Shown one piece after another: positions 33,240-45,291 of a stretch of DNA of 64,000 bases. Below the pieces are notes generated by a model. That model made no database searches. It was not told the DNA's origin and saw nothing but the letters and a program-made list of their open reading frames with translations. Each line of letters starts with the position of its first letter. Position 1 is the stretch's first letter. Where the stretch lies: contig JBBHKE010003160.1 of NCBI GenBank assembly GCA_037447655.1, positions 126,001 through 190,000 of the forward strand, written 5' to 3'. The stretch is from Zygnema cylindricum. Taxonomy: Eukaryota; Streptophyta; Zygnematophyceae; Zygnematales; Zygnemataceae. The translations under genes were made by a program, and so were the position numbers.

Positions 33240-34530
33240 ATGGACACAGGGGCATTTGCCCACATGTGTTGGAACAAGGGACTTTTCACAAGTCTGTGGA
33301 CAACACCTGCAAATAATATCTACTATGCTTTTGGCATGATCGTCCAGACTTCTGCTCAGGGTGATATTTCATTGCTGGTAGAAGTAGGAGGAAAGTCTTT
33401 AGAGAGAACACTTCATAATGTCTTAAGTGTTCCAGACTTAAAAAAGAATATATTTTCCACCTCTTTGGTTTAAGCAAAGGTTTTGAAGTCACCCTTAAAG
33501 GGGGTAGGCAGGTTGTAAGCAAGCTAGGAAAGATCCTAGTGATAAGAAAACTAGAGATGAAAGCAAAATGTATCGCATGGAAAATGTTGATTCTAAGGAA
33601 AATGATGTTCTCTACTCTGGTGTAACATCAAAAAATGAATTATGGCATAAGAGGCTAGGACATGTTCATTATGACAATTTACCAAAAATGGTGAAAGCTC
33701 GGAAAGTAGAGGGTGTTTTGCTCACAGATAAGCCAATCCAAACCTATGATGGTTGCTTTTTAGGAAAGATACATAAAATACCTTTTCCATAGGAATCCGA
33801 TCATAGATCTATAAAAGTCTTGCAGCTAATTCACTCGAATATTTTGGGACCTGATCAGGTGCCCTCAGCTGGGGGGGTTCGTTTTATGGTAACGTTTACA
33901 TAATAATTCTTTAGATTCACTAAACTTTACTTCATGAAAGAAAAGATTGAAGTGTTCGGAAACTTTAAACACTACAAAGTTTGGGCGGAAAAACTGCATG
34001 GTGTTCTGATTTTGGAACTCAGATCAGACAATGGAGGAGAGTATATGTCAAAAGAATTCCAAAACTTCTGTTGGATGAGGGTATAAGCCGCCATCTCACT
34101 TCTCCTTACAGTGCTCAACAGAATGGTGTTTCGGAAAGATGAAACAGAACCATTACACAATGTAGTAGATCTATGCTAGCAGATAAAAATATAGATTTGA
34201 AATTTTGGGCTGAGGCCCTTAACTGTGCACTTTATATCAAAAACAGAATTCGTTCTAGGTCGGTAAGTACTCGACCATTTGAAATTTGGACAGGTAGAAA
34301 ACCTGATGTTACTCATTTTAGGGTTTTTGGAAGTAAATGTTTTGTTTTGAACACTCACCGAATACTTGGAAAATGGAACCAAAGGGTCTTCCGGGTATCT
34401 TTATGGGTAATGATGATTATTCAAAAGGCTACAGAGTATATGTTTTTGATAAGCAAAAAGTAATTGTGTCTAGTAATATCATTATAAACGATGAGGATGT
34501 TTTGGCAAAAATCTATTTAGAATGACAAAA
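33240..34530 (+). pseudogene. C1 protease and integrase (broken)
   Basis: Protease: MDTGAFAHMCWNKGLF at 33240 keeps DTG, and the stretch is open to 33471. Integrase zinc head: LWHKRLGHVHYDNL, then YDGCFLGKIH, where the first Cys of CDGC is Tyr. The core has SDNGGEYMSKEF near 34025 and NGVSER before a stop near 34140. The C-terminal part RPFEIWTGRKPDVTHFRVFGSK and IFMGNDDYSKGYRVYVFDK lies in two frames to 34525. Confidence 0.86.
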
Positions 34531-36405
34531 AAAGAGGCTGAGGAGAAGTCACAAGAATATGTTATTTTTGATACACACAAAATAGTTTGATTTCCGGCTA
34601 TTTAACAGCCTCCTGTAGATTCTGTATCTTCCGATCCTTAGGTTCGCTTTTAGACTGAGTTGGAGAAAGCTGAATCGATCCAAGAGCAACAGCAACAAGT
34701 CACAAGATCAACAAAGAACGCAAGGCATCCATTGGTCTCAGCCTCATCATTTCATGGGGGAAGGAGTTCTAGCAACCGTCTACAATCTGGATCACACTTT
34801 GCCAACTCAGCTAACCCGAGAGTACCTTAGACTATCCGGGAAACCTTCTCTTCACCCGAAAGAAACCACTCGATTGAGGCGACAAACGATGAAATAAAAT
34901 CATTAATCATTAAGCTCAAAGATGGGAGTTGGTTGATCTTCCTCCGAACCGGAAAGCCATCGGCAGCAAATGGGTGTTCAAACTGAAACTAAATCCGGAT
35001 GGCACCATTGAAAGATACAAAGCGAGACTTGTAGCAAAAGGCTACAATTAAAAAGAAGGAATTGACTTGGGAGACTTTCTCTCCGGTGGTAAGGTTTGCA
35101 GTTGTCACAATTCTATTAAGTCTAGTTGCAAATTGAAGTGCATCAAATGGATGTTGAAACAACTTTCCTTCATGGAGAGCTTGAAGAAACTATTAATATG
35201 CAGCAACCACAAATGTATGTAGAGAAAGGAAAAAAAAAACTAGTTTGGAAAGTGATGAATTCCATGTACGGGGTGAAACAGGCCCCTAGACAGTGGAACT
35301 TGAAATTAGATGAATTCCTCAATAAATAAGGCTTTAAAAGAATCAGTTCAAATCATTTTGTGTATATTCTACTAGAGGAGGATGGTGTACTTTATATTGC
35401 TATTTATGTAGATGATGTGTTGCTTATTAGCAAATCTATGGATGAAATAAATTGCATCAATAGAGCCTTAAGGTCTAGATTTGAGATGAATGACCTCGGT
35501 GAGGCCAAATACATTTTAGGGATACAAGTAGAAAGAGATAGAAATAAAACACAGATCATGTTAACTCAAAAAGAGGCTATTAGTTCCATGCTTGAAAATT
35601 TGGATATGAAGGAAACAAAAGGATGTGTTACTCTTATGGAGTAGAAACATAAATTAGAAGGAGTTGATTCTGATTATGGTATTCTAGTTGATGAAAGCTT
35701 AGAGTCACGGGAGGAGGATTTCATGGCCTCAAAACCATACAGACTGGTAGTTGGTAGTCTCATCTACTTTAGGAACTCCACGAGGCTGAATGTAGCAGCT
35801 TTTGTGGGAGCCTTAAATAGAAGTCTGCAAAATCCAAAAAGGGCACACTGGAAAGCTGCAAAAAGAATTCTGAGGTATCTGGCAAGGATCCGGAATCTTA
35901 AACTTGTCCTTGGAGGAGGGGAAGTTAAGCTGCAAACCTGGAGCGATGCGAGCTATGGCGACATGCCCAGCAGGAAATCAACCACTGGTATTGTCTTGCT
36001 GATCGGAAACGGAACTTGCTGCTAGAGAAGCAAACTTCAAAAAGTCACCGCTCAATCAACTATGGAGTCAATATATATGGCAGCAAGTTTTGCCCTTCAG
36101 GAACTCCTTTGGGGAATAGATATTTTGCAAGAATTGGTACACATGCAAACTGGTCCTCAAGTCATCTAGTGTGACAACTAGGCAGCTATTGCCATTGCCT
36201 CCAATCATAGCCACCAGTTTAAGAGTAATGTCAAACTGCATTTTGTCCGAGAAAAAGTGCTTGCCAAAGTGATAAAATTGTGCTATTTACCTGATTATTA
36301 TATGGTTGCACATATGCTAACAAAAGCTCTACCTGCACCTCAATTATAGTTTTGCAGGAAGGCTTTTAGGCTGAGTGAATAACTGAGTCTAAAGCTTTAG
36401 GGGAG
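34531..36405 (+). pseudogene. C1 reverse transcriptase and RNase H (broken)
   Basis: RT from about 34870 ([25 protein letters not shown]), MDVETTFLHGELEETI and YGVKQAPRQWNLKLDEF in 35126-35329, YVDD (35405-35416) and GEAKYILGIQVERDRNK in 35360-35644. RNase H: WSDASYGDMPSRKSTTGIV in 35723-36025, then a stop replaces the Trp of CCW. The third acidic motif (CDNXAAIA) follows near 36170 with a stop. It ends at the polypurine tract before the 3' LTR. Confidence 0.86.
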
Positions 36406-37385
36406 TATTTTTTTAAAAGCTTTATCCTGAGTAGATAGAGCTATGAGGGGAGATTTGTAACTTATAATGTTTTTGGATTAAAGATTGGTGTAATACTTAC
36501 CTCAAATAGTGTGATAGAAAAGAAGTTACTCTAAAAGTATTTGTACGATCACATAGACACGCGTCAACGTTTCAGACTACGCAGAGAAAGCGGAATGGAC
36601 CAGGACACATGGCATCTATCAGACGAGTGAATTCGAGAAATCGGGAGGATGGTAAATGAACTGGACATCTGGAATTTCAAATGTAAAAAGCAAAGTACCA
36701 GACATCGATTACAATCAGACTCGCGGCTAGAAATTGAGTGAGGACCATGGATGAGGTGGTGCTTCGTAAGAAAATCATACAAGACATACCATAGCAGGCT
36801 GGACCTATCTACAGTTGCTAACAAAGCAAACCACTTTTGGTGTACGACTTCATTTTGTAAATACCTAATAGAACAGGATTCTGTTGCTTAGAGGATTAGG
36901 AAGTAGTGTTTCACTATTTAGCTTTAGGCTAGTTGCAGTTTGGTTTTTGGAAGTACCCTTGGTACAGTGACGTACAATTTTGGTACCTTATCACATAAAA
37001 AAACAGTACTACAGTGCCACATGTTATTTGCTGATTTTTTTGCTAGCAGTAGACACACTCTAGGAGTACAAAGTTTAGGACTTAGTAAAATTGTTTGGTA
37101 TACAGTTTTGGGATTTTGAGAATTTAAAATGCAGTTGTTGGGAAACTAGCACCTCTCATATCTTATGGTTTACTTGGTCACTTATGTTGTAATTTTGAGA
37201 ATTAACATAGTGTTTGCTAGTCTGTTTTCGTGCCAATTCTTGGGGTAATTAGATCTATGAGTCAAGTTTTATATTGTGTAAATAGGTGGTGTTTGTGAGG
37301 AATTATTGTGAAGCTTCTGCTTGAGTATGTCTAGTTCTACTACTACTGTTGCACCTTCACCTACACCAATTGTCATAGAACAATA
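36406..37385 (+). repeat. 3' LTR of C1, with duplicate gag start
   Basis: 980 bp, starting TATTTTTTTAAAAGC (TG changed to TA) and ending GAACAATA. It again contains an open gag start (ATG at 37327, MSSSTTTVAPSPTPIVIEQ), 59 nt before the LTR end, after which unrelated flank begins. Confidence 0.88.
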
Positions 37386-37704
37386 ACTTTTGGGCACGCG
37401 CGCACGTTTTTTTGGAGCACGTTTTTTTCACGACGCTTGCTCGCATTGTCGCATGTTGGCGGTTTGTTTATGTTGGATGCCTGCGCTTTTTGCACACGTG
37501 TCTAATTGAATATATAATATTTTCGTGGGTACCTTTGTTTTGTTTCATTTTGTAGGTTCGCGGTTTCGTAGGTACGCTATTTCAGAGGATAGCCACAAAT
37601 ACTAGGGTGGCATTACACAAAGTACATGTACAGGTGACAATTCATTGAATGCATACTAATATGGTAAACAATGTTTGGTTTCGTTTCATTTCGTGTGCAA
37701 TTGT
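37386..37704. other. Non-element spacer
   Basis: About 320 bases between C1 and solo LTR E1. A CG-rich start (GGGCACGCGCGCACG) is followed by T-rich sequence. I see no reading frame or repeat-family match. Confidence 0.5.
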
Positions 37705-38607
37705 GTAGTCTCCATTGACACACAGAATGAGCAGCCTACATAAAGCCTTTAGAATAATATTTGCCCTTTCCAATTTCCCATAGTATAAGTGTCGCCCAAG
37801 CACATAAATATTCTAAACACCCTCACCTTTGTAAATACAAGACTCTCCTGAGTCAAACGCAAAAAAGATCACTGAATTTGCTCAGATAGGATCACTAAAT
37901 TTGCTCCTTTAAGCAGTAAGTTATGGCTGGTCAAAGATGACCTTTATAGTTACAAACTCTCTTAGAGAGGGGTACCTAAATTTCACTAAGTATTGGTCTG
38001 CCTACTCACGAATACCTACTACTAAACCCTAGTCCAATAGAAACAATATATAGTACAAGAAGGTAGAATGAACAATGTACTTATTGTACGGCCATTGTAC
38101 GACATGGCCTACAAGGTGATGTATGTCAAATTAGGAGCCATGGTTCCTCCTCCCATCTTCTCCGGTATCCAATAATATGGCGCCACATGGTACCCGCGTG
38201 ACGCTATCTTTAAATGGCGCCAAAAGCTCACTTCGGGTAGTGGTTGCAACGATGATCGTCCGATCAAAACATGTTTTACACGGTTGACATTTGTGTACGT
38301 CCATGAATTGTTCCTCGTAGTTAGTTTGGTGTTTATTAGCCGTCACATGACTGTTTATATATTTTTAAAACCTATTATTTTTATCGTTTCGATAATGCCT
38401 TAGTGGATAAGGATTACGACTTCATAGTAGTCCACAGACCCAAGTTAAAATCCGGATTAAGGCAACATTTTGGAAAATTATCCTCTACTTAAAAATCTCC
38501 CACCTTCTAACTAAGGCGGCAGCTATTACGTGCCTTTGATCCTCACTCTCTCTTTTATAAGTATAACTAAAATAGAAAAGTGGACTATTAATTACCTCTT
38601 TTCAACA
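37705..38607 (-). repeat. Solo LTR E1 (family E)
   Basis: 903 bp, minus orientation, starts TGTTGAAAAGAGG; the other end reads GGAGACTA (CA changed to TA). A perfect 5-bp target duplication TTGTG flanks it (37700-37704 and 38608-38612), so it is a complete solo LTR. It shares the AAGTTATGG and GTAC segments with family B. Confidence 0.87.
38396..38453 (+). other. tRNA-like block in E1 (antisense to LTR)
   Basis: A strong A-box-like TGCCTTAGTGGATAAGGA (38396-38413) and a weaker B-box-like AAGTTAAAATCC (38442-38453). Compare GGTTCGAATCC. The spacing is shorter than in family A. Opposite strand to the LTR. Confidence 0.55.
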
Positions 38608-38612
38608 TTGTG

Positions 38613-38841
38613 CGTGGCCACATGATTTTGGAGTAAGACCGTGTATATCTTTTGAACGACAAATTGATCATGGGTTCAAGGATATCGTTTGGTGGCTATT
38701 CAAAGCCACTTTTGACTTAAGTCGTGAACCCATGTAGGTTCGCATGACACGTAGTTAGGGAGGGTTTCTACCTTTGGATTGTTGATGTTGCTGCGACAAC
38801 AACAGATGTTGTTGGCCACCTATTGGCAAACATCTTAACTG
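38613..38841. other. Non-element spacer
   Basis: About 230 bases. It contains the near-palindromes GGTGGCTATTCAAAGCCACT and GTTGCTGCGACAAC. No coding frame or repeat match seen. B1 was inserted at its right end. Confidence 0.5.
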
Positions 38842-39899
38842 TGAAACTCTGAGACCTCCATAAGTCCTCAGAATGGACAGCTTCTTAGAAGCCTCTAGGA
38901 TAACCCTGACCCCTTTGTGTTTCAGCAAGAACAAATGCCATCTTGGCAAACAAAAACTCTAACCACCTTCACTCATATGAAGAGAAGACTCCCCTGAGTC
39001 GATAGCAAAAGAATCTCTGAATTTGCTCCTCTGAGCAGTAAGTTATGGAGGGTCAAAGTTGACCTTTTTGTAAAGAAGCTCTCTAGGAGAGAGGGTCCTA
39101 TCTCCTAATTTTTCTAAGTCGTATCTCAAACACAGACTCTATCTACTGATGTACGGAGCCAATCATATTACACCGCCGCACACAAAAGTACGGCTGCCAG
39201 TGTACTTCTGTACGGACACTTTACGACATGGCCTAAATGTCGACACGTGGTTTATTCGTATTTGCTCCCTTAATCCTCGGAGATGCCGCGATCCAATGTT
39301 ATTCTGCCACATCTCATCTGATGTGGCGATGACCCAAATCCTCTTCAGCGATCTCGGCATTCATTTTGGCCGTGCGATTAAATGCACATTTAATCGTAGC
39401 CATAATAAATGCCTGCACGGTATTTGTTTCGCTAAAAAAACAAATGCGCGGTATTCGTTTCTTATCCTTACCAATATCCGTACTTTTACAATACTGAATT
39501 TATGTATCTCGTAATTTGTTTTAGTTAAATCAATTATCCTCCATGGTAATGTTTAAAAAAATATCAAACCCAATAGTGCGTAGCACTACTTCAAGACTTA
39601 ACGGATAAGGCTACCGGCTACCGGCTGTTTACCATCCGTCAGGTGCTAGAATTAAATCCTAATCTCGGCATACATCCTATTAGTAAATAAACCCCTAACG
39701 GTAAATAAAATAATGTATATATTTCCGGTAAACCTGTGGATAGCCTAGGTAGCCATGGCTCTAGCTTCCTCTCCAAATTCTCAGTGACTGCGACAAGTTT
39801 GAGAGTTTGAGAGAGATGTTAGAGTTAGACGGCCTCGGCTTCTTTCTATATTTCTATTTAGTCCTAGAAAAAACTTAAAATGGACCATTAATTTATACA
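38842..39899 (-). repeat. 3' LTR of B1
   Basis: 1058 bp, minus orientation, TGTATAAATT...GAGTTTCA, beside the polypurine tract AAAATAAGGGGAG. It carries GTAC motifs near 39150-39220, and a tRNA-like block on the plus strand. Confidence 0.92.
39597..39668 (+). other. tRNA-like block (antisense to B1 3' LTR)
   Basis: A-box-like CTTAACGGATAAGGC (39597-39611), then a CTACCGG duplication, and B-box-like AGAATTAAATCCT (39648-39660). Confidence 0.58.
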
Positions 39900-41389
39900 C
39901 TCCCCTTATTTTCTAGTCAATCTTTAATTTTAGACCACACCTCTCCTTGCAGAAAACTAGCTTGGCGGAAGGCACAGGTTTGGTCATAGTATCTGCTACC
40001 ATCTCGCTATCTGGTCGGTACGCTAGACTGATAATTTTGTGTTCTACTTTCACTCTAACAGAGCTGAGTCTAATGTCCATGTGTTTGGCTTTAAAATGAT
40101 GTTTAGGATTGGCAGAAATAGCCATTGCTGCTTGATTATCACAAAAAACCTTTTAAACACCACTCTTAAGGTGACCAGGCTCACCAACCAAAGACTTGAC
40201 CCACATCAATTCTTTTACAGCAGAGCAAGAGGCCATATACTCAGCCTCCATGGTGGAGAGAGCAATAACCTTTTGGTGTTTGCTACTCCAACAACAAGCC
40301 CCACATATAATACATATCCAAAAGTACATCTCCTCATCGGAGCATCACCATAACAAGCATCACTCGAAGTGGTGATGTCAATATTCTCTCCACCCAAATG
40401 GAACCATAGATCCCTAGTTCTTATCAAATGTCAAAGGACTCTCTTAGCTGCCTCCCAATCCCTCTTAGTGGGAGCATTAAGACTTCTACTCAGCACTCTT
40501 ACAGCTGCAGCTAAATCCGGCCAGGTACAATTTATAAAATAGATTAGACTTCCCACTACTTGTCTGTAGGAAATAGTCTGCATGAAATTTTGTTCTTCAG
40601 GAGATAACTCCTCGTTTAAGACAATGACTCCTTCTTCCTCACTCCTCTCACTCCCCTTATTCAACTCCATTGGAGTTATACAACTATTAGTTTTATCAAT
40701 CTGAAATTTTTTAAGCATGTTCCTTATTGCTTCCTTTTGAGTCAATCTTATAATTTTCCTTTTTCGGTCTCTCTCTACTTGAATTCCCAAAATATATTTT
40801 GTTTCCCCCATATCCTTAATTTCAAATTTCCCCTTAAGATCGATTTTCAGTTTATTAATTTTTTCCATTGATTTACTTAAAACAAGCAAATCATCAACAT
40901 AAATTGCAATAAATATAAAACCTTCCTCATCTTCGAAAGCATAGATTCAGTGATCTAAGCTGATATTGAAATAGACCAGACTGGTAAGAAACTCATCAAG
41001 CTTCTTATTCCACTATCAAAGCACTTGTTTCAAACCATAAAGAGATTTAATCAGCCGGCATACCTTACTCTCCTCTCCTTCTTCCACAAACCCTTCGGGT
41101 TGTTGCATGAAGATCTCCTCTTCCAATTCTCCATGCAAAAAGCCTATTTTGATGTCCATTTGGTGCACTTCCATGTCTTCCGCTGCTGCCAAGCTGAGAA
41201 GTATGCGGACGGAGGGAAATCTGACCACCGAGCAAAGGTTTCCTCGTAGTCAATTCCCTCCTTTTGTGTAAATCCCTTTGCCACTAATCGTGCCTTATAG
41301 CCCTCCATTGTGTTATCTGAGTTCAATTTTAATTTGAAAACCCACTAACAACCGATTGGTTTTCGGTAAGGTGGACAATCCACCAGCTC
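39900..41389 (-). pseudogene. B1 reverse transcriptase and RNase H (broken)
   Basis: Minus strand. RT has [43 protein letters not shown] and an intact YVDD (40890-40901). The stretch 40431-40889 is open through YILGIQVERDRKRK and NCTWPDLAAAVRVL. RNase H: ITTSSDACYGDAPMRRC (Trp lost), then NPKHHFKAKHMDIRL and VADTMTKPVPSAK. The catalytic parts are split by frameshifts and the CDN region by a stop. Confidence 0.87.
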
Positions 41390-42845
41390 CTAAGTATAGT
41401 CTACCATAATTGGGGCCATCTCCTCATTGATGACTGTCTTCCTCCAGTTCCTTTCTGGACAAGTCACCGCCTCTCGATAAGTCGGAGATTCATCTTGATT
41501 AGATAGTTTTGTTAACTTGTAATTAACCTTTTTTTCTTGCAATCTTTTGCTTCTTCTTCTTCCCCTCTCAAAATCTGAGGCCGGAATAAATGGTTCTCCT
41601 GGATTTTTTTGAACAATCTGGGCTTTTCCCCTATCCATTGATTTTGAATCAATTTCCACCACGTCTTCCGCTTCGGGAAGAGTTGTCACCGGAGTTTCCA
41701 CAGCCGAGTCCTTTTTGGTTTGATTTGTACCTGCAAGAATGTCATCTTCTCTAAAACCTAGATAGTTAGGAAGCTCAAAGTCATCGGAATTTTTTGACTC
41801 AAATCTGATTTTTACTGACTTTGTATACTTGAAGGGATCCACAAACTTTCCTTCATCCATAACTACTAGATGATTTACTAAGATTATATCTTCCTTTTTT
41901 TAATCGTAAACTTTATATTCTTTATCATCCTCATCATGTCCTAATAAGTATCCCGGTTTTCCTTTAGGATCTAGCTTCTAATTGGAGCGATCAGTATCTA
42001 GACTGAACACTTGACTGCCGAAAACATTTAAGTGAGATATGTCTGGTTTCCGGCCTGTCCATCTCTCATAAGGTGTTTGATCTTTTATAGCTGAAGTAAG
42101 AAATCTATTTTTGAGTTAATTAGCACAGTTCATTGCTTCTACCCAAAACCTTTTTCCTATCTTTTTATCTAACAACATACTATTAGCACTATTACTTAGT
42201 GTTCTATTTAACCCTTCAGCAACCCCATTATTTTCCTGGTTTTCTAGAACTGTCTTTTGGTGTTGGACTCCATCCTCCCTCATAAAATCCTCAAACTGGT
42301 TAGAAGTATACTCTCCACCATTGTCACTCCTTACTCTCTTGATTGGAGTTTCATGGAGTTTTTCACTCCATGCTTTATATTGTCTAAAACAATCCTGAGC
42401 TTCTGACTTGTTTTTCAAAATATACACCCGGGAATATCGAGACCAATCATCAGGGATAGTCATCATAAATCTCTTCCCTCACGGTGCGGGAACTTTAGCC
42501 GGTCCCCAAATATCTGTGTGTACTAGATCCAAAAATTTTTCTCCCTTTTAGGTGGCTATTTTGGGAAATGGTATTATGTGTGTTTTTCCTTGAGCACATC
42601 TACTAAAATCACTTATATTATCACTCTCACTGAACTGAACCCCTTCCACCACTCCCATCTATTCATCTCTCTTAACTTACCTAGATTCACATGACCAAGC
42701 CTCTTATGCCACATCATAATATCATAAAAACCAACATAATAAATTTTCTTCTTTTCATTTTTTAAAATCAGCCTAAACATCCCATGGCTACCTTTCTCAG
42801 CAATGAAATAGACATCCTCCTCAAAACTAGCAGTAAAGACCCCTT
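41390..42845 (-). pseudogene. B1 connection region and integrase (broken)
   Basis: Minus strand. The acidic connection (41390-41860) has DEGKFVDPFKYTKSVKIRF. The integrase core at 42116-42466 has SDNGGEYTSNQFEDFM and NGVAEGLNRTLS, so the DDE acids appear present. Zinc-head remnants lie near 42590-42720 with CTRC-like changes. The text breaks at 42845 where the solo LTR sits. Confidence 0.85.
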
Positions 42846-43896
42846 TGTAGAAACTAATGGTTTTAAAGTATTTTCTAGGTCTGAAAAGAAATAAAGAAGC
42901 CGAGGCTGTCTATCTCTAACTTCTCTCTCCAACTCTCAAACTTGTCGCAGTCACTGAGAAATTGGAGAGGAAGCTAGAGCCATGGCTACCTAGGCTATCC
43001 TGAGGTATACGGGAAATTTATAGTAGTTAGGGATTTATTTTATCTAAAAGGTATGTGCCGGCCACAGGATTTGATCCCTGTACCTACCGGCCGGCAGATA
43101 GGAAATAGCCGGTAGCCTTAGCCGTTAGGTCTAGGATTAATGTTACGTAGTATATAGTTTGATAATTATTTAAATATGTATACGTACGATAATTCATTTA
43201 ACTGCAATGGATTACGGGATACATAGATCCGGTAATATATAAAGTACGGATTACGGTACGGACTAAAATTCAATACCGCGCATTTGTTTCGTAAGTGAAA
43301 CAAATACCGCCCATGTATTTATTACGGCTACGATTAAATCTGAATTTAATCGGACGGCCGGGATTAGCGCCGAGATCGAGGAGGAAGATTTCGGCGGTTT
43401 GTGGCCATCGCCACATCAGATGACGCGTGGCGAAATTACGTTGGATCGTGGAATCTCCGGAGATTATGGCACCGAATCCGGATATGACATGTGTCGACAT
43501 TTAGGCCATGTCGTACAATGTCCGTACATAAAGTACACCGGCAGTTGTACTTTTGCGTACTGAACTCAATTCTGATTGGTTCCGTACATCAGTAGATAGA
43601 GTCTGTGAGGGAGATAGGACTTAGAAAAATTAGAAGATAGGACCCTCTCTCCCAAAGAGCTTCTGTACAAAAGGTCAACATTGACCCTCCATAACTTACT
43701 GCTCAGAGGAGCAAATTCAGAGATTCATTTTGCTATCGACTCAAGGGAGACTTGCCTTCACAGGGGTGCAGGTGGTCAGGGTTTTTGTTTGCCAGGGTGG
43801 CAGTTATTTTTGCTGAAACACAAAGGGGTCAGGATTATCCTAGAGGCTTCTTGGAAGCTGTCTACTCTAAGGACTTATGGAGGTCTCAGAGTTTCA
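42846..43896 (+). repeat. Solo family B LTR nested in B1
   Basis: 1051 bp, plus orientation, TGTAGAAACT...GAGTTTCA. Flanks CCCTT (42841-42845) and TCCTT (43897-43901) form a 5-bp duplication with one change. The B1 protease-integrase reading resumes on the far side. A member of the same family, opposite to its host. Confidence 0.9.
43066..43128 (-). other. tRNA-like block (antisense to solo B LTR)
   Basis: Minus strand: A-box-like CTAACGGCTAAGGC (43115-43128) and B-box-like AGGGATCAAATCCT (43066-43079), whose arms pair (AGGAT with ATCCT). Confidence 0.58.
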
Positions 43897-45290
43897 TCCT
43901 TCCCTTGTGCTAGTAAAAAAAACCCTTATCATCTAATACAGATGTAGTGATGAGGTTTTTTTTTCAGCTCCAAAATAAACAATATATCGGAGAATGTTAA
44001 TATGGATGTCTTTCCTTCTACTTACAGTGTCAGATCTACCTATCCTTCAAGAGTAGTGGTGACTATCCTCCCATCCTTGTACTCTATCTCTACGGTGGGA
44101 ATCTTTCTTATCTTAGTGAACAGGTGCCTATTCTTACAGATGTACATAGAGGTACCTAAATCTATAATCCAGCGTGCTTCACCTTTTAATCCACTGTAAG
44201 CACATTTTTGCATTCGTGGAATTTAGACCTCGTTTTTCGCCTCCAACTCCAAATCCAAAAGGAGCTCATCGTCCTCGTCCTCGGATTCCGCCTCTTGTAC
44301 CTGTGTCATAAGCGCCTTTTTCTTTCGTTTAGGGGTTCCACTAGTCTGCCTCTTCTTTAACCGAAGCTCGCTTAGCTTAGTGCACTCTGCCATATAGTTC
44401 CCCTGTTTTTTACAAAAATGACATAAACCTTTGGGAGACCTTGGTCCGAACTCGTCGGTCTGATTTTTCTGCTCCCTCCCCTCATAGTTTCTGACCGATT
44501 TTCAAGAATCCTTGTTCCTCCAATCGATCGTAGTTGCCAAGAATTGGCCACTCTTTCCTCCCATTCGAATCTAAATCGTATTCTCTCGAACGAGAATCAT
44601 CCCTACCACTAAGTTTCATATCCACCTTGAGTCCGGCAAGTCCTGCACACGGTTGACTATGTTTTTGAACTCATCGGGTCACTTCATCTGTAAACAATTA
44701 ACCTTTTCATTTTCACTAAAAGCTTTTCCGGCACTCTCTAGCTCCATGAAGAGTGTAGCAAGCTCATTGAAAAAATCCAACATCTTCCCCGCTTTGTATA
44801 CATACTCCTTAACTTTCTAATCAGCCTACTGTTGCTGCTGAATCGTACCACTTCGGTACATCTCTATGAGAGCCATCCAAAGATCGAATGCCCTTTCTCC
44901 CTACAAATGAAGACATGCAATTCCTTGAGTGAGATGGCGTAGGATGAAGTTCTTTGCCGCTATATTGTTGAAGACCCAGGTTTCAGAAACATTCTCCTTG
45001 TTCCTCTGAATATGTGACATGAATGCCGAACCAGTTGCTATTGGTGTGGTCGTTTCCTTCTCCTTTCCTTTATCAACCACCTCTCCTTCCTTTGTTTTCT
45101 CCAATAAAGGTGGGTCCTCTTTCTTGGTAAATCTACTTCCTCCAAACCCTGGAGGGATTCCAAGACTTGATGGACGCTCCAATCATCCACTCACTATCCC
45201 TCAAAACCTTTTTTCGCATAAAGCTCCTATCATCATACTTTCCCTGTATATGAAGCCATTTCTTAGTAGCCTAGAGGGTGGGCCCATCAC
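43897..45290 (-). pseudogene. B1 protease and gag (broken)
   Basis: Minus strand. Gag opens at the ATG in the primer-binding site (MGPPSRLLRNGFIYRESMM) and is interrupted by stops near 45192. An open part at 44901-45182 contains SETWVFNNIAAKNFILRHLT. The knuckle near 44400-44430 is CHFCKKQGNYMAEC, with the His now Asn. Protease site near 44160: IIDLGTSMYIC (DLG instead of DSG/DTG). Confidence 0.84.
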
Positions 45291-45291
45291 C
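45277..45291 (-). other. Primer-binding site of B1, half-tRNA type
   Basis: GGTGATGGGCCCACC on the minus strand next to the LTR end. It matches 14 of 15 bases of the complement of the plant initiator tRNA-Met anticodon arm. Again the ATG is the gag start. Confidence 0.82.

Larger units (their letters stand above)
31278..37385 (+). mobile_element. Copia element C1, both LTRs present
   Basis: 6108 bp: 5' LTR 31278-32265, internal 32266-36405, 3' LTR 36406-37385. The LTRs are alike at roughly nine bases in ten by eye. Flanks ATTTT (31273-31277) and ACTTT (37386-37390) form an imperfect 5-bp target duplication. No other element is nested in it. Gag-pol is broken by stops and shifts. Confidence 0.88.

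Noticed and set aside
37386-37396. Continuation of the C1 primer site after its 3' LTR (TTTTGGGC)
   Set aside because: The similarity to TTATGGGC is short. In C2 the sequences diverge exactly after ACAACA, which sets the LTR end, so the match here is taken as chance.
39149-39514. 121-codon open frame on the plus strand
   Set aside because: Lies wholly inside a family B LTR, on the strand opposite to the LTR; similar frames recur in other B LTRs (45518, 56946) only because the LTRs are alike.
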